From: Chloroflexota bacterium
GTDB taxonomy: Bacteria; Chloroflexota; UBA11872
Length of the DNA: 5,395 nt
NCBI GenBank assembly: GCA_028875175.1
Contig: JAPPFO010000070.1
Span: forward strand, 14,328 to 19,722
Direction of reading: 5' to 3'
Under the pieces are notes generated by a model. It was not told the DNA's origin and made no database searches. It worked only from the letters and a program-made list of their open reading frames with translations. Position numbers and translations under genes: made by a program. Shown piece after piece: positions 1 through 5,395 of this stretch; position 1 is the stretch's first letter, and each line of letters opens with the position of its first letter.

Positions 1-88
1 GGAGAGGTCGCCTAGAGGCTTAGGGCGCACGCCTGGAAAGCGTGTAGGGGGCAACCCCACGTGGGTTCGAATCCCACCCTCTCCGCCA
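1..88 (+). tRNA. tRNA-Ser (anticodon GGA)
   Basis: The cloverleaf can be folded by hand. The acceptor stem pairs 1-7 (GGAGAGG) with 78-84 (CCTCTCC) over seven perfect pairs, followed by discriminator G85 and an encoded CCA at 86-88. The anticodon stem pairs 28-32 with 40-44, and the loop CTGGAAA (33-39) gives anticodon GGA at 35-37, which reads serine TCC/TCT codons. A long variable arm (GGGG 47-50, GCAA loop, CCCC 55-58) is the class II mark of tRNA-Ser. The T arm pairs 61-65 with 73-77 around TTCGAAT. The G discriminator also fits serine identity. The gene starts at the first base of the window, so its promoter is not visible. Confidence 0.97.
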
Positions 89-115
89 GTCATCCCGGCC
101 GGCGCCATCGCCACT

Positions 116-152
116 CGCCAGCACCCGGGGATGCCCGTTCCCCGATCTGGCG
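116..152 (+). terminator. Two-part hairpin downstream of the tRNA, possible terminator or processing structure
   Basis: The outer arms CGCCAG (116-121) and CTGGCG (147-152) pair perfectly. After a small asymmetric internal loop (CACC against AT), the inner arms CGGGGA (126-131) and TCCCCG (139-144) also pair perfectly around a 7-nt loop. Twelve mostly G-C pairs make this a stable RNA hairpin 27 nt after the tRNA CCA end. No run of T follows, so it is not a classical Rho-independent terminator. It may end or protect the tRNA transcript, or separate it from the iron genes. The structure is seen in the sequence; the role is inferred. Confidence 0.45.
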
Positions 153-173
153 TCGGTGCCGCCGAGTCTCCCC

Positions 174-202
174 TTGACTTAGCCAATGCAAATACCTACC
201 CT
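174..202 (+). promoter_or_regulatory. Candidate sigma-70 promoter for the iron-uptake genes
   Basis: TTGACT (174-179) matches five of six bases of the -35 consensus TTGACA. It is followed after exactly 17 nt by TACCCT (197-202), a weak -10 that matches TATAAT at three of six positions. Transcription would then start near 209, leaving a leader of about 40 nt before the ATG at 248. The region is clearly richer in A+T than its surroundings. TAATAT (229-234) is a better -10 by sequence but has no good -35 at the right distance and lies almost on the ribosome binding site. Confidence 0.4.
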
Positions 203-247
203 TCGCCGTGGCTAAAGTTAGTCATAGCTAATATGGAGTGTTAGGCA
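179..247 (+). promoter_or_regulatory. Array of five TTAGnnA half-sites, candidate metal-repressor operator
   Basis: The 7-mer family occurs as TTAGCCA (179-185, forward), TGGCTAA (209-215, reverse), TTAGTCA (218-224, forward), TAGCTAA (225-231, reverse) and TTAGGCA (241-247, forward, ending just before the start codon). The first two are exact inverted copies with centres 30 nt apart. The second and third form a 16-bp palindrome (209-224) with one mismatched pair. The third and fourth form a TTAGnnATnnCTAA palindrome (218-231). They surround the expected transcription start of an iron transporter. TTAG/CTAA half-sites are typical of DtxR/IdeR-type iron repressor boxes, though the classical 19-bp box is not matched. 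Regulation by such a protein is inferred. Confidence 0.45.
235..238 (+). promoter_or_regulatory. Ribosome binding site GGAG fixing the start at 248
   Basis: GGAG lies 9 nt upstream of the ATG at 248, a normal spacing. An in-frame TAG at 242-244 rules out any longer N-terminus, so this ATG is the first possible start of the lipoprotein gene. Confidence 0.75.
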
Positions 248-1462
248 ATGCTTCATGACGGGCAGGAGCCGCGAAGTCCGCCTGCATCCACCGGTCGCCT
301 CAGCCGTCGCCGCTTCCTGCAAATCGGAGCCGTCGCCGCTGCCGGCTCCACCGCCGCCGCGGCCCTCGCCGCCTGCGGCGAATCCCAGATCGTTGCGGTC
401 GAGAAGATCGTGACCCAGACCGAGATCAAAGAGATCCCGGTCGAAAAGGTCGTCACGCAGACCGTCGTTAAGGAAGTCCCGGTCGAACGCGTCGTCGAGA
501 AAATTGTCACAGTCGAGAAGCTGATCCCCCCAACGCAGCAATCCGTCACCGTCTACTCCGGCCGCAGCGAATCCCTCGTCGCTCCCGTCCTCGCCCAGTT
601 CGGCGAAATCTCCGGCGTCGACGTCCGGATCAAGTACGCCGGAACCCCGGCCCTCGCCGCCACCCTGCTCGAGGAGGGCTCCAACTCACCTGCCGACCTC
701 TTCTACGCGCAGGACCCCGGCGGCCTCGGCGCCGTCGAGCCGCTCTTCGCCCCGCTGCCCCAGGACATCCTCGAGCGATCGCCCGCCTGGGGTCGCCACG
801 CCGACGGCCTCTGGACCGGCGTCACCGGCCGCGCCCGCACCGTCGTCTACAACAACCGGAAGTTCACCGAAGCCGACCTGCCCGACGACATGTTCGGTTT
901 TCACGATCCCGCCTGGAGAGGCCGCATCGGCTGGGCCCCCACCAACGGCTCCTTCCAGGCCATGGTCACCGGCATGCGCGCCGTCTGGGGTGAAGACCGC
1001 GCCTCCGAGTGGCTCCAGGGCATCAAGGCCAACCAGCCCATCGAGTTCCCCAAGAACACCCCGCAAGTTGCCGCCGCCGCCGCCGGCGAAATCGACGTCG
1101 GCTTCGTCAATCACTACTACCTGCACCGCTTCATGTCCGAGCAGGGCGAGTCCTTCAACGCCCGCAACTACCACGTACGCGGTGGTGGACCGGGTGCCCT
1201 TATCATGGTCTCCGGCGCGGGTGTCCTGGCCTCCGCCGCCAATCCCGAGCCGGCGCAGGCGCTCATCCGCTTCCTGCTCTCTGACGTGGGACAGAGCTAC
1301 TTCGTGTCCAACACCTTCGAGTACCCCATGGCGCCCGGCGTCAAAACGCACCCGGGCGTAACGCCGCTGGACAGCATCAATCGGCCCGACATCGCGCCTT
1401 CGCAATTGACTGACCTCAAGGGAACGCAGGCGCTCCTTCGGCAGCTCGAAATCTTGCCTTAG
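248..1462 (+). CDS. Iron(III) ABC transporter substrate-binding lipoprotein, Tat-exported
   Basis: This 404-residue protein probably binds ferric iron outside the cytoplasmic membrane and delivers it to the permease encoded 11 nt downstream. The N-terminus has a twin-arginine motif SRRRFLQ (19-25), an alanine-rich hydrophobic stretch (26-42) and a lipobox LAAC with Cys43 as the lipidation site. Residues 51-94 form a repetitive V-E-K-x-V linker. The rest (about 98-404) is a type II periplasmic-binding fold: VYSGRSESLV near 102 is the usual first strand of this family, and NHYYLHR (288-294) carries the paired tyrosines Tyr290 and Tyr291 that coordinate iron in FbpA/FutA-type proteins. Tyr201 in TVVYNN is a possible further ligand. 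The family is usually about 330-350 residues; the excess is the signal and linker. Iron is favoured by the YY pair, but a related substrate cannot be ruled out. Confidence 0.9.
   Translation: MLHDGQEPRSPPASTGRLSRRRFLQIGAVAAAGSTAAAALAACGESQIVAVEKIVTQTEIKEIPVEKVVTQTVVKEVPVERVVEKIVTVEKLIPPTQQSVTVYSGRSESLVAPVLAQFGEISGVDVRIKYAGTPALAATLLEEGSNSPADLFYAQDPGGLGAVEPLFAPLPQDILERSPAWGRHADGLWTGVTGRARTVVYNNRKFTEADLPDDMFGFHDPAWRGRIGWAPTNGSFQAMVTGMRAVWGEDRASEWLQGIKANQPIEFPKNTPQVAAAAAGEIDVGFVNHYYLHRFMSEQGESFNARNYHVRGGGPGALIMVSGAGVLASAANPEPAQALIRFLLSDVGQSYFVSNTFEYPMAPGVKTHPGVTPLDSINRPDIAPSQLTDLKGTQALLRQLEILP
398..481 (+). repeat. Tandem 14-residue repeat encoding the lipoprotein linker
   Basis: Two adjacent 42-nt units (398-439 and 440-481) encode VEKIVTQTEIKEIP and VEKVVTQTVVKEVP. 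A third, diverged unit beginning VERVVEKIVTVEK follows from 482. The protein units differ mainly by I/V exchange, while the DNA copies differ at many third positions, so the repeat is old and kept at protein level. Alternating hydrophobic and charged residues with Pro at each unit end suggest a stiff or beta-like stalk lifting the binding domain off the membrane. Its mechanical role is inferred. Confidence 0.75.
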
Positions 1463-1473
1463 CTCCGCGGCTT

Positions 1474-3108
1474 ATGGCTTCGATCCCCTCGGTTGAGCGC
1501 CTCTCCGGGTCGTTTACAGCCCGCCGGTCCCCGCCCGTTGGGCTGACCCTCCTGGCCCTGGCGGTCACCGCACTCCTCCTGTTGCCGGTGATCTACCTGG
1601 GGATTCGGTCCTTCGACTCGGGGACCGAGGCTTGGCAGCTACTGATGCGTCCGCGCATCGCGGCCGTCATTGGTCGTAGCCTCCTCCTCGTCGTCTCAGT
1701 CACCGTCGTCGCCACCGCGCTGGCCGTGCCTATCGCCTGGCTGCTCACCCGCACCGACCTTCCCGGTCGCCGCGTGTGGACCGTGGTCATGGTCCTTCCC
1801 CTCGTCATTCCCAGCTTCGTCTACGCCCTCGTCGCCGGTACCGCCCTGGGACCGCGCGGCCTGCTGCAGCAGGGATTGGAAGCCGTGTTCGGCGTACCCG
1901 AATTGCCCTCAATCTACGGATTTCCCGGCGCCCTGCTGGCCCTTGCGCTGCTCACCTACCCGTACGTCCTGTTGCCGACCATGGCCGCCCTCCGGCGCCT
2001 GGATCCTGCGCTTGAGGAGGTCAGCCGCTGTCTCGGCCGCGGCGCCCTCCGCACCTTCGCCACCGTCACCCTGCCGGCTCTCCGACCGGCCATCGCCGCC
2101 GGCGCTCTCCTTGCCGCCCTCTACACCCTCTCGGACTTCGGTGCCGTCTCGCTGCTGCGCTACGAGACCTTCACCGCCGCCATCTTTGTCCAGTACCAGT
2201 CAGCCTTCGACCGTGCCGCCGCGGCCGCCCTCTCGCTTGTCCTGGTCGCCGCCGCCATCGCCATCGTCGCCCTCGAGGCCCGCAGCCGTGGTCGTTCCCG
2301 GTACCACGCCCTCGGGCCGGGCCCACGCCGTGAGTTCCGCCCCATCCCGCTAAAGCGTTGGCGCTGGCCCGCAGTGGCCGGACTGGGCTTGGTGGCGTTC
2401 GCCACCACCGGCGGCCCGGCGGCCGTCCTGGTCTACTGGCTACTTCGCGGCCTTGCGGCCGGCGAAGCGCTCCTCGAACTCGCCCAGCCCCTCGCGAACT
2501 CGGTCTGGGTGTCGCTAGTGGCCGCCGCAATTCTGCTGGTCGTGGCCATCCCCATCGGCGTGCTCCTCGTCCGTTACCCCAGCCCGATCGCGCGCCTCGT
2601 CGAGCGCGGCTCCTACGTCGGCTTCGCCCTCCCCGGCATCACCGTCGCCATCGCCTTCATCTTCTTCGGCATCAACCTGGCCCGGCCCATCTACCAAACC
2701 CTCGTGCTGCTCCTCGCCGCCTACGTTGTCCTGTTTCTCCCAACCACCCTTGGCGCGGTGCGCGCCGGCCTCCTCCAGGTCGATCCCCGCACCGAAGAAG
2801 CCGCCCGCACCCTTGGCAAGAGCCCTCGGCAGGTCCTTTGGCGAGTCACCATCCCCGCCGTCCGTGGCAGCCTCGCCGCCGGCGCCGCCATGGCCTTCCT
2901 CCTCGTCATGAAAGAACTCCCCGCCGCGCTCCTGCTTGGCCCCATCGGCTTCCGCACCCTCGCCACCGTCACCTGGGCCGCCGCCGACGAAGCCTTCTTC
3001 GCCCAGGCCGCCTCGTCCTCGCTCCTCCTGATCCTCGTCGCCTCGCTTCCCCTCGCCCTCATCCTCGCCCGTCGCGGCCCTATCGGCATCCTGCGTGCCG
3101 CCGCCTAG
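1474..3108 (+). CDS. Iron(III) ABC transporter permease, fused two-domain FbpB type
   Basis: This 544-residue inner-membrane protein would form the whole translocation pore for the iron delivered by the upstream lipoprotein. It contains two BPD_transp_1-type halves, each with its own EAA loop that docks the ATPase: E181-E182 through Gly188 (EEVSRCLG) and E441-E442 through Gly448 (EEAARTLG), both followed by a T-[LI]-P-A-[LV]-R stretch. About twelve hydrophobic segments are visible, for example near 22-44, 65-91, 101-124, 150-172, 205-222, 248-267, 298-324, 343-365, 380-402, 408-430, 466-490 and 513-535. SDFGAVSLLRY (220-230) is typical of FbpB/SfuB-like permeases. The length fits fused iron permeases. 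No good Shine-Dalgarno precedes the ATG; the 11-nt gap to the upstream stop suggests translational coupling. No ATPase gene follows. Confidence 0.92.
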   Translation: MASIPSVERLSGSFTARRSPPVGLTLLALAVTALLLLPVIYLGIRSFDSGTEAWQLLMRPRIAAVIGRSLLLVVSVTVVATALAVPIAWLLTRTDLPGRRVWTVVMVLPLVIPSFVYALVAGTALGPRGLLQQGLEAVFGVPELPSIYGFPGALLALALLTYPYVLLPTMAALRRLDPALEEVSRCLGRGALRTFATVTLPALRPAIAAGALLAALYTLSDFGAVSLLRYETFTAAIFVQYQSAFDRAAAAALSLVLVAAAIAIVALEARSRGRSRYHALGPGPRREFRPIPLKRWRWPAVAGLGLVAFATTGGPAAVLVYWLLRGLAAGEALLELAQPLANSVWVSLVAAAILLVVAIPIGVLLVRYPSPIARLVERGSYVGFALPGITVAIAFIFFGINLARPIYQTLVLLLAAYVVLFLPTTLGAVRAGLLQVDPRTEEAARTLGKSPRQVLWRVTIPAVRGSLAAGAAMAFLLVMKELPAALLLGPIGFRTLATVTWAAADEAFFAQAASSSLLLILVASLPLALILARRGPIGILRAAA

Positions 3109-3144
3109 ATCGCCCGCGTATCATGCGAGTCCCGGCCCACACGC

Positions 3145-3148
3145 AGGA
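3145..3148 (+). promoter_or_regulatory. Ribosome binding site AGGA supporting the start at 3155
   Basis: AGGA ends 6 nt before the ATG at 3155. An upstream in-frame GTG at 3095 would overlap the permease gene and add 20 residues of low-complexity sequence (MPPPRSPAYHASP...). The ribosome binding site and the overlap both favour the ATG. Confidence 0.6.
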
Positions 3149-3154
3149 CGCGCC

Positions 3155-4516
3155 ATGTACGACCCGCACCTGCATCTGCTGATCGACGACCACGAGGTCC
3201 TCTACCGCGCCAATCTCACGCGCTTTGTCGAGCAACCCCAGCGCGTCTCTCTCGAACCGGTCCTCAAGCCTGAAGCGCCCTGGGAACACGGCCACGTCTG
3301 CCTCTGGGGTTCGGTGTTGCACAACGGCTCCGAATTTCAGATGTGGTACCTGGCTATCCCGCCCGATCGCCGCAGCGGTTACGACCGCATCTGCTACGCC
3401 ACCTCGCCCGACGGCGTCAACTGGACGCGTGGCGACTTCGATCGCTACCCGCTCCCCGAAGCCCCCCGCAACAACCTCGTCTACAGGGACGAGCAACTGC
3501 CCCGGATTCGCCGCAGTCATCCGTTCACCGTCATCCGCGATCCCCACGAGCCCGACCCGCAACGCCGTTACAAGTTCGTCGGCTACATGAACGATGCCGA
3601 CCACAACCGCGGCTACTCCATCGGCTTCAGTCCCGACGGAATCGACTGGACCTACGCCCCCCGCGCCCTCATACCCCGCGGCGACCGCACCGCCGTCGGC
3701 CAGGACTTCGTCAACGGCGACTTCGTCATGACCTCCCGCGGCGACAACCGCGGCAGGGACCGTCAGGCCGGACACATGACCAGGCGTGATATCGCCATTT
3801 CGCGCTCCCCGGACCTCTTGAACTGGACCCCCGGCGTCCGCGTCTTCGAAGGTGACGACGACGATCCGCCCGGCACCGAGTTCTACGGCATGCCCCTCTT
3901 CATGTGGGGCAACCAGTGGATCGGCTTCCTCGAGTACTACGACCCGCTCAACGAAATCCTCAACGTCCAGCTCACCACCAGCCGCGATGGCGATCGTTGG
4001 GAACGCGCCTGCTCACGCCGCACCTACTTCGATGTCGGGTCCTCCGACTCCTGGGAAAGCACCTGGGTCGTCTTCCCGCCATCCCCGCCCATCGTCGTTG
4101 GCGACGAGATGCTGCTCTGGTACACAGGCCGTCCCCTCGCCCACCGCCGGGCCGAAGAACTCACATTTTCATCCTCGATCGGACTGGCCCGTGCTCCTCG
4201 CGACCGCTTCGCCGGCCTTCGCGCCGGACCCGACGGCGGCGAACTGACCACCGACTGGGTCGAAGTCGGCGGCCCCCGCCTGCTGCTCAACATCGGAGCC
4301 GCCGCGGGCTCCCTCACGGTCGCTGTCACCGGCGACGACGCCACACCCATCCCTGGCTTCGACCACGCCGACTACGATTCCGGAATCAAGAGCGGCGTCG
4401 ACGTGGAAGCCACCTGGAACGGCCGCAACCTCGCCTCCCTCGTCGGCCGCAGCGTCCGCCTCCACGTCAAGATCACCTACGCCACCCTCTATGCCTACCG
4501 CTTCGCCGGCGCCTGA
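3155..4516 (+). CDS. Glycosidase-like five-bladed beta-propeller protein with C-terminal beta module, function unknown
   Basis: The 453-residue product has repeated blade-edge motifs of the S-x-D-G-x-x-W kind: SPDGVNWT (84-91), SPDGIDWT (159-166), a longer SRSPDLLNWT (216-225) and SRDGDRWE (276-283). Each follows a hydrophobic strand such as FQMWYLA (about 61-67) or RYKFVGYMND (138-147). This is the pattern of the GH43/GH32/GH68-like propeller fold. Glu242 (GTEFYGMP), Glu301 (WESTW) and the LWYTGR strand (321-326) are conserved-looking, but I cannot assign catalytic residues. From about 372 a second module (RLLLNIG... to ...LYAYRF) looks like a small beta-sandwich. There is no signal peptide, so the protein is probably cytoplasmic. 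It starts 46 nt after the permease and ends 14 nt before the aminotransferase. A role in handling a sugar or glycoside is plausible; substrate and activity are unknown. Confidence 0.8.
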   Translation: MYDPHLHLLIDDHEVLYRANLTRFVEQPQRVSLEPVLKPEAPWEHGHVCLWGSVLHNGSEFQMWYLAIPPDRRSGYDRICYATSPDGVNWTRGDFDRYPLPEAPRNNLVYRDEQLPRIRRSHPFTVIRDPHEPDPQRRYKFVGYMNDADHNRGYSIGFSPDGIDWTYAPRALIPRGDRTAVGQDFVNGDFVMTSRGDNRGRDRQAGHMTRRDIAISRSPDLLNWTPGVRVFEGDDDDPPGTEFYGMPLFMWGNQWIGFLEYYDPLNEILNVQLTTSRDGDRWERACSRRTYFDVGSSDSWESTWVVFPPSPPIVVGDEMLLWYTGRPLAHRRAEELTFSSSIGLARAPRDRFAGLRAGPDGGELTTDWVEVGGPRLLLNIGAAAGSLTVAVTGDDATPIPGFDHADYDSGIKSGVDVEATWNGRNLASLVGRSVRLHVKITYATLYAYRFAGA

Positions 4517-4530
4517 AAGCTGCCTGTGCC

Positions 4531-5395
4531 ATGAGTGACCTCGCCCTGCTCGGCGGCCGGCCAGTCCGTTCCGAACCCTTCCCCCAATGGCCCATCGTCG
4601 AGGAATCGGATGTCCAGGCCGTCGCCGAGGTGGTTCGCAGCGGCGCCTGGGGACGCCTCGGCGCCAGCCAGGTCCACGAGTTCGAAAAAGCCTTCGCCGC
4701 CTACCAGGGCGCCGCCTACGGCCTCAGCGTCAACAGCGGCGGCGTCGCCCTCGAGCTCGCCCTCATGTGCCTCCACCTGCCACGGGGTGCCGAAGTCCTC
4801 GTTCCCGCCTACACCTACATGGCCACCGCCACCTGCATCCTCCGCGCCGGTCTCACCCCCGTCTTCGTCGACATCCACCAGGACACCTACAACATCGACC
4901 CCGCCCGGCTTGAATCAGCTGTCACCGACCAGACCGGCGCAATCCTCGTCGTCCACTTCGGCGGCCTGTCTTGCGACATGGACGCCGTCCTCGCGGTCGC
5001 CGCGAAACACGACCTTCGAGTGGTCGAAGACTCCGCCCACGCCCACGGCGCGACCTGGAAGAACCGCGGCCTCGGCACCATCGGCGATGTCGGTTGCTTC
5101 AGCTTCCAGGCCAGCAAAAACCTCAACGCCGGTGAAGGCGGCATGCTCCTGACCAACGACGCCCAGATCTATACCCGCGCCATCGAATACCACGATCTCT
5201 GGGCCGGCGGCATGCTCGAACGCGAGGGCCAGCTCGGCCAGGGCAGCATGCGCTCCGGCGCCACCTGGGACTACCCCGTCGCCGCTTCCAGCAACCGCAT
5301 GCCCACCTACCAGGCCGTTCTCCTCCACCGCCAGCTCGAACGCCTTGAGGACCAGACCGAGCTCCGCGCTGCCAACGGCGCCTACCTCGACGACC
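4531..5395 (+). CDS. DegT/DnrJ/EryC1/StrS family PLP-dependent aminotransferase (3' end cut off by window)
   Basis: The frame from the ATG at 4531 stays open for 288 codons to the window edge; full members have about 370-420 residues, so roughly a quarter is missing. The N-terminus LALLGGRPVRSEPFPQWP followed by RSGAWGRL (about 37-44) is characteristic of the family. SVNSGGVALELAL (66-78) is the helix start that contacts PLP phosphate, PAYTYMATA (92-100) and FVDI (112-115) are core strands, VEDSAHAHGA (165-174) gives the PLP-ring Asp167, and FSFQASKNL places the Schiff-base lysine at Lys196, followed by GEGG. The family transfers an amino group from glutamate or glutamine to keto-sugars or keto-cyclitols; the SFQASKNL version is reminiscent of the cyclitol aminotransferase branch, but this is a weak hint. 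The start lacks a strong Shine-Dalgarno and lies 14 nt after the propeller gene, which suggests co-expression. Confidence 0.92.
   Translation, partial: MSDLALLGGRPVRSEPFPQWPIVEESDVQAVAEVVRSGAWGRLGASQVHEFEKAFAAYQGAAYGLSVNSGGVALELALMCLHLPRGAEVLVPAYTYMATATCILRAGLTPVFVDIHQDTYNIDPARLESAVTDQTGAILVVHFGGLSCDMDAVLAVAAKHDLRVVEDSAHAHGATWKNRGLGTIGDVGCFSFQASKNLNAGEGGMLLTNDAQIYTRAIEYHDLWAGGMLEREGQLGQGSMRSGATWDYPVAASSNRMPTYQAVLLHRQLERLEDQTELRAANGAYLDD

Noticed and set aside
229..234. TAATAT as the -10 element of the promoter
   Set aside because: No acceptable -35 lies 16-18 nt upstream and the start point would fall on or after the ribosome binding site.
398..481. CRISPR-like or satellite DNA repeat
   Set aside because: The units are in frame, directly adjacent without spacers, diverged at synonymous sites and conserved as peptide, so they are a coding repeat.
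686..1405. Long minus-strand open frame (239 codons) opposite the iron-binding lipoprotein gene
   Set aside because: The translation is Gly/Val/Ala-rich and matches no family. It lies wholly inside a convincing gene and is explained by G/C-ending codons leaving few stops on the opposite strand.
3095..3154. GTG start at 3095 for the propeller gene
   Set aside because: It overlaps the end of the permease gene, adds a Pro/His-rich tail without family character, and the ATG at 3155 has AGGA at a proper distance.
2358..3182. Plus-strand open frame (274 codons) in another frame of the permease
   Set aside because: Arg/Pro/His-rich frame-shifted reading of the permease; the permease frame has both EAA loops and membrane segments.
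3080..3775. Minus-strand open frame (231 codons) opposite the propeller gene
   Set aside because: Low-complexity composition, no motif, no ribosome binding site, and full overlap with a gene that has clear S-x-D-G-x-x-W repeats.
4535..5152. Open frame of 205 codons near the window end
   Set aside because: Ser/Pro/Thr-rich out-of-frame reading of the aminotransferase, whose own frame is open from 4531 to the edge and carries Lys196 and Asp167 motifs.

Overview
The window looks like a bacterial chromosome fragment of high G+C content, with GCC, CTC and GTC dominating the codon use. Its most telling taxonomic clue is a lipoprotein with a V-E-K-x-V-T-Q-x-type repeated linker directly after the lipobox cysteine. 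That style of linker is common in solute-binding lipoproteins of Chloroflexota. I infer a Chloroflexota-like, environmental and possibly uncultivated lineage, but no phylogenetic marker in the window proves it.

Layout, all on the + strand. Positions 1-88 hold a complete tRNA-Ser(GGA) with encoded CCA. Positions 89-247 are non-coding: a strong two-part hairpin (116-152), then an AT-rich promoter region with five copies of a TTAGnnA 7-mer in alternating orientation. Positions 248-1462 encode a Tat-exported lipoprotein of the iron(III) substrate-binding family. Positions 1474-3108 encode a fused two-domain, FbpB-type permease. Positions 3155-4516 encode a beta-propeller protein of glycosidase-like (GH43/GH32-like) fold with a C-terminal beta-rich module. 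From 4531 to the window end runs a DegT/DnrJ/EryC1/StrS-type PLP aminotransferase, cut off after 288 codons.

The first two protein genes form an iron-uptake pair: the lipoprotein captures ferric iron outside the membrane and the permease moves it through. The ATPase subunit that should power them is not in this window. The TTAGnnA motifs sit where a metal-responsive repressor of the DtxR/IdeR/MntR type could act. The last two genes probably concern sugar or carbohydrate metabolism. They follow at short distances (46 and 14 nt) on the same strand, so one transcript is possible, but no functional link to iron is visible.

Nothing here is clearly a new system. The best leads are the multi-copy operator-like array, the ATPase-less transporter pair, and the uncharacterised propeller protein paired with an aminotransferase. 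No insertion sequence, CRISPR array, prophage gene or riboswitch was recognised.
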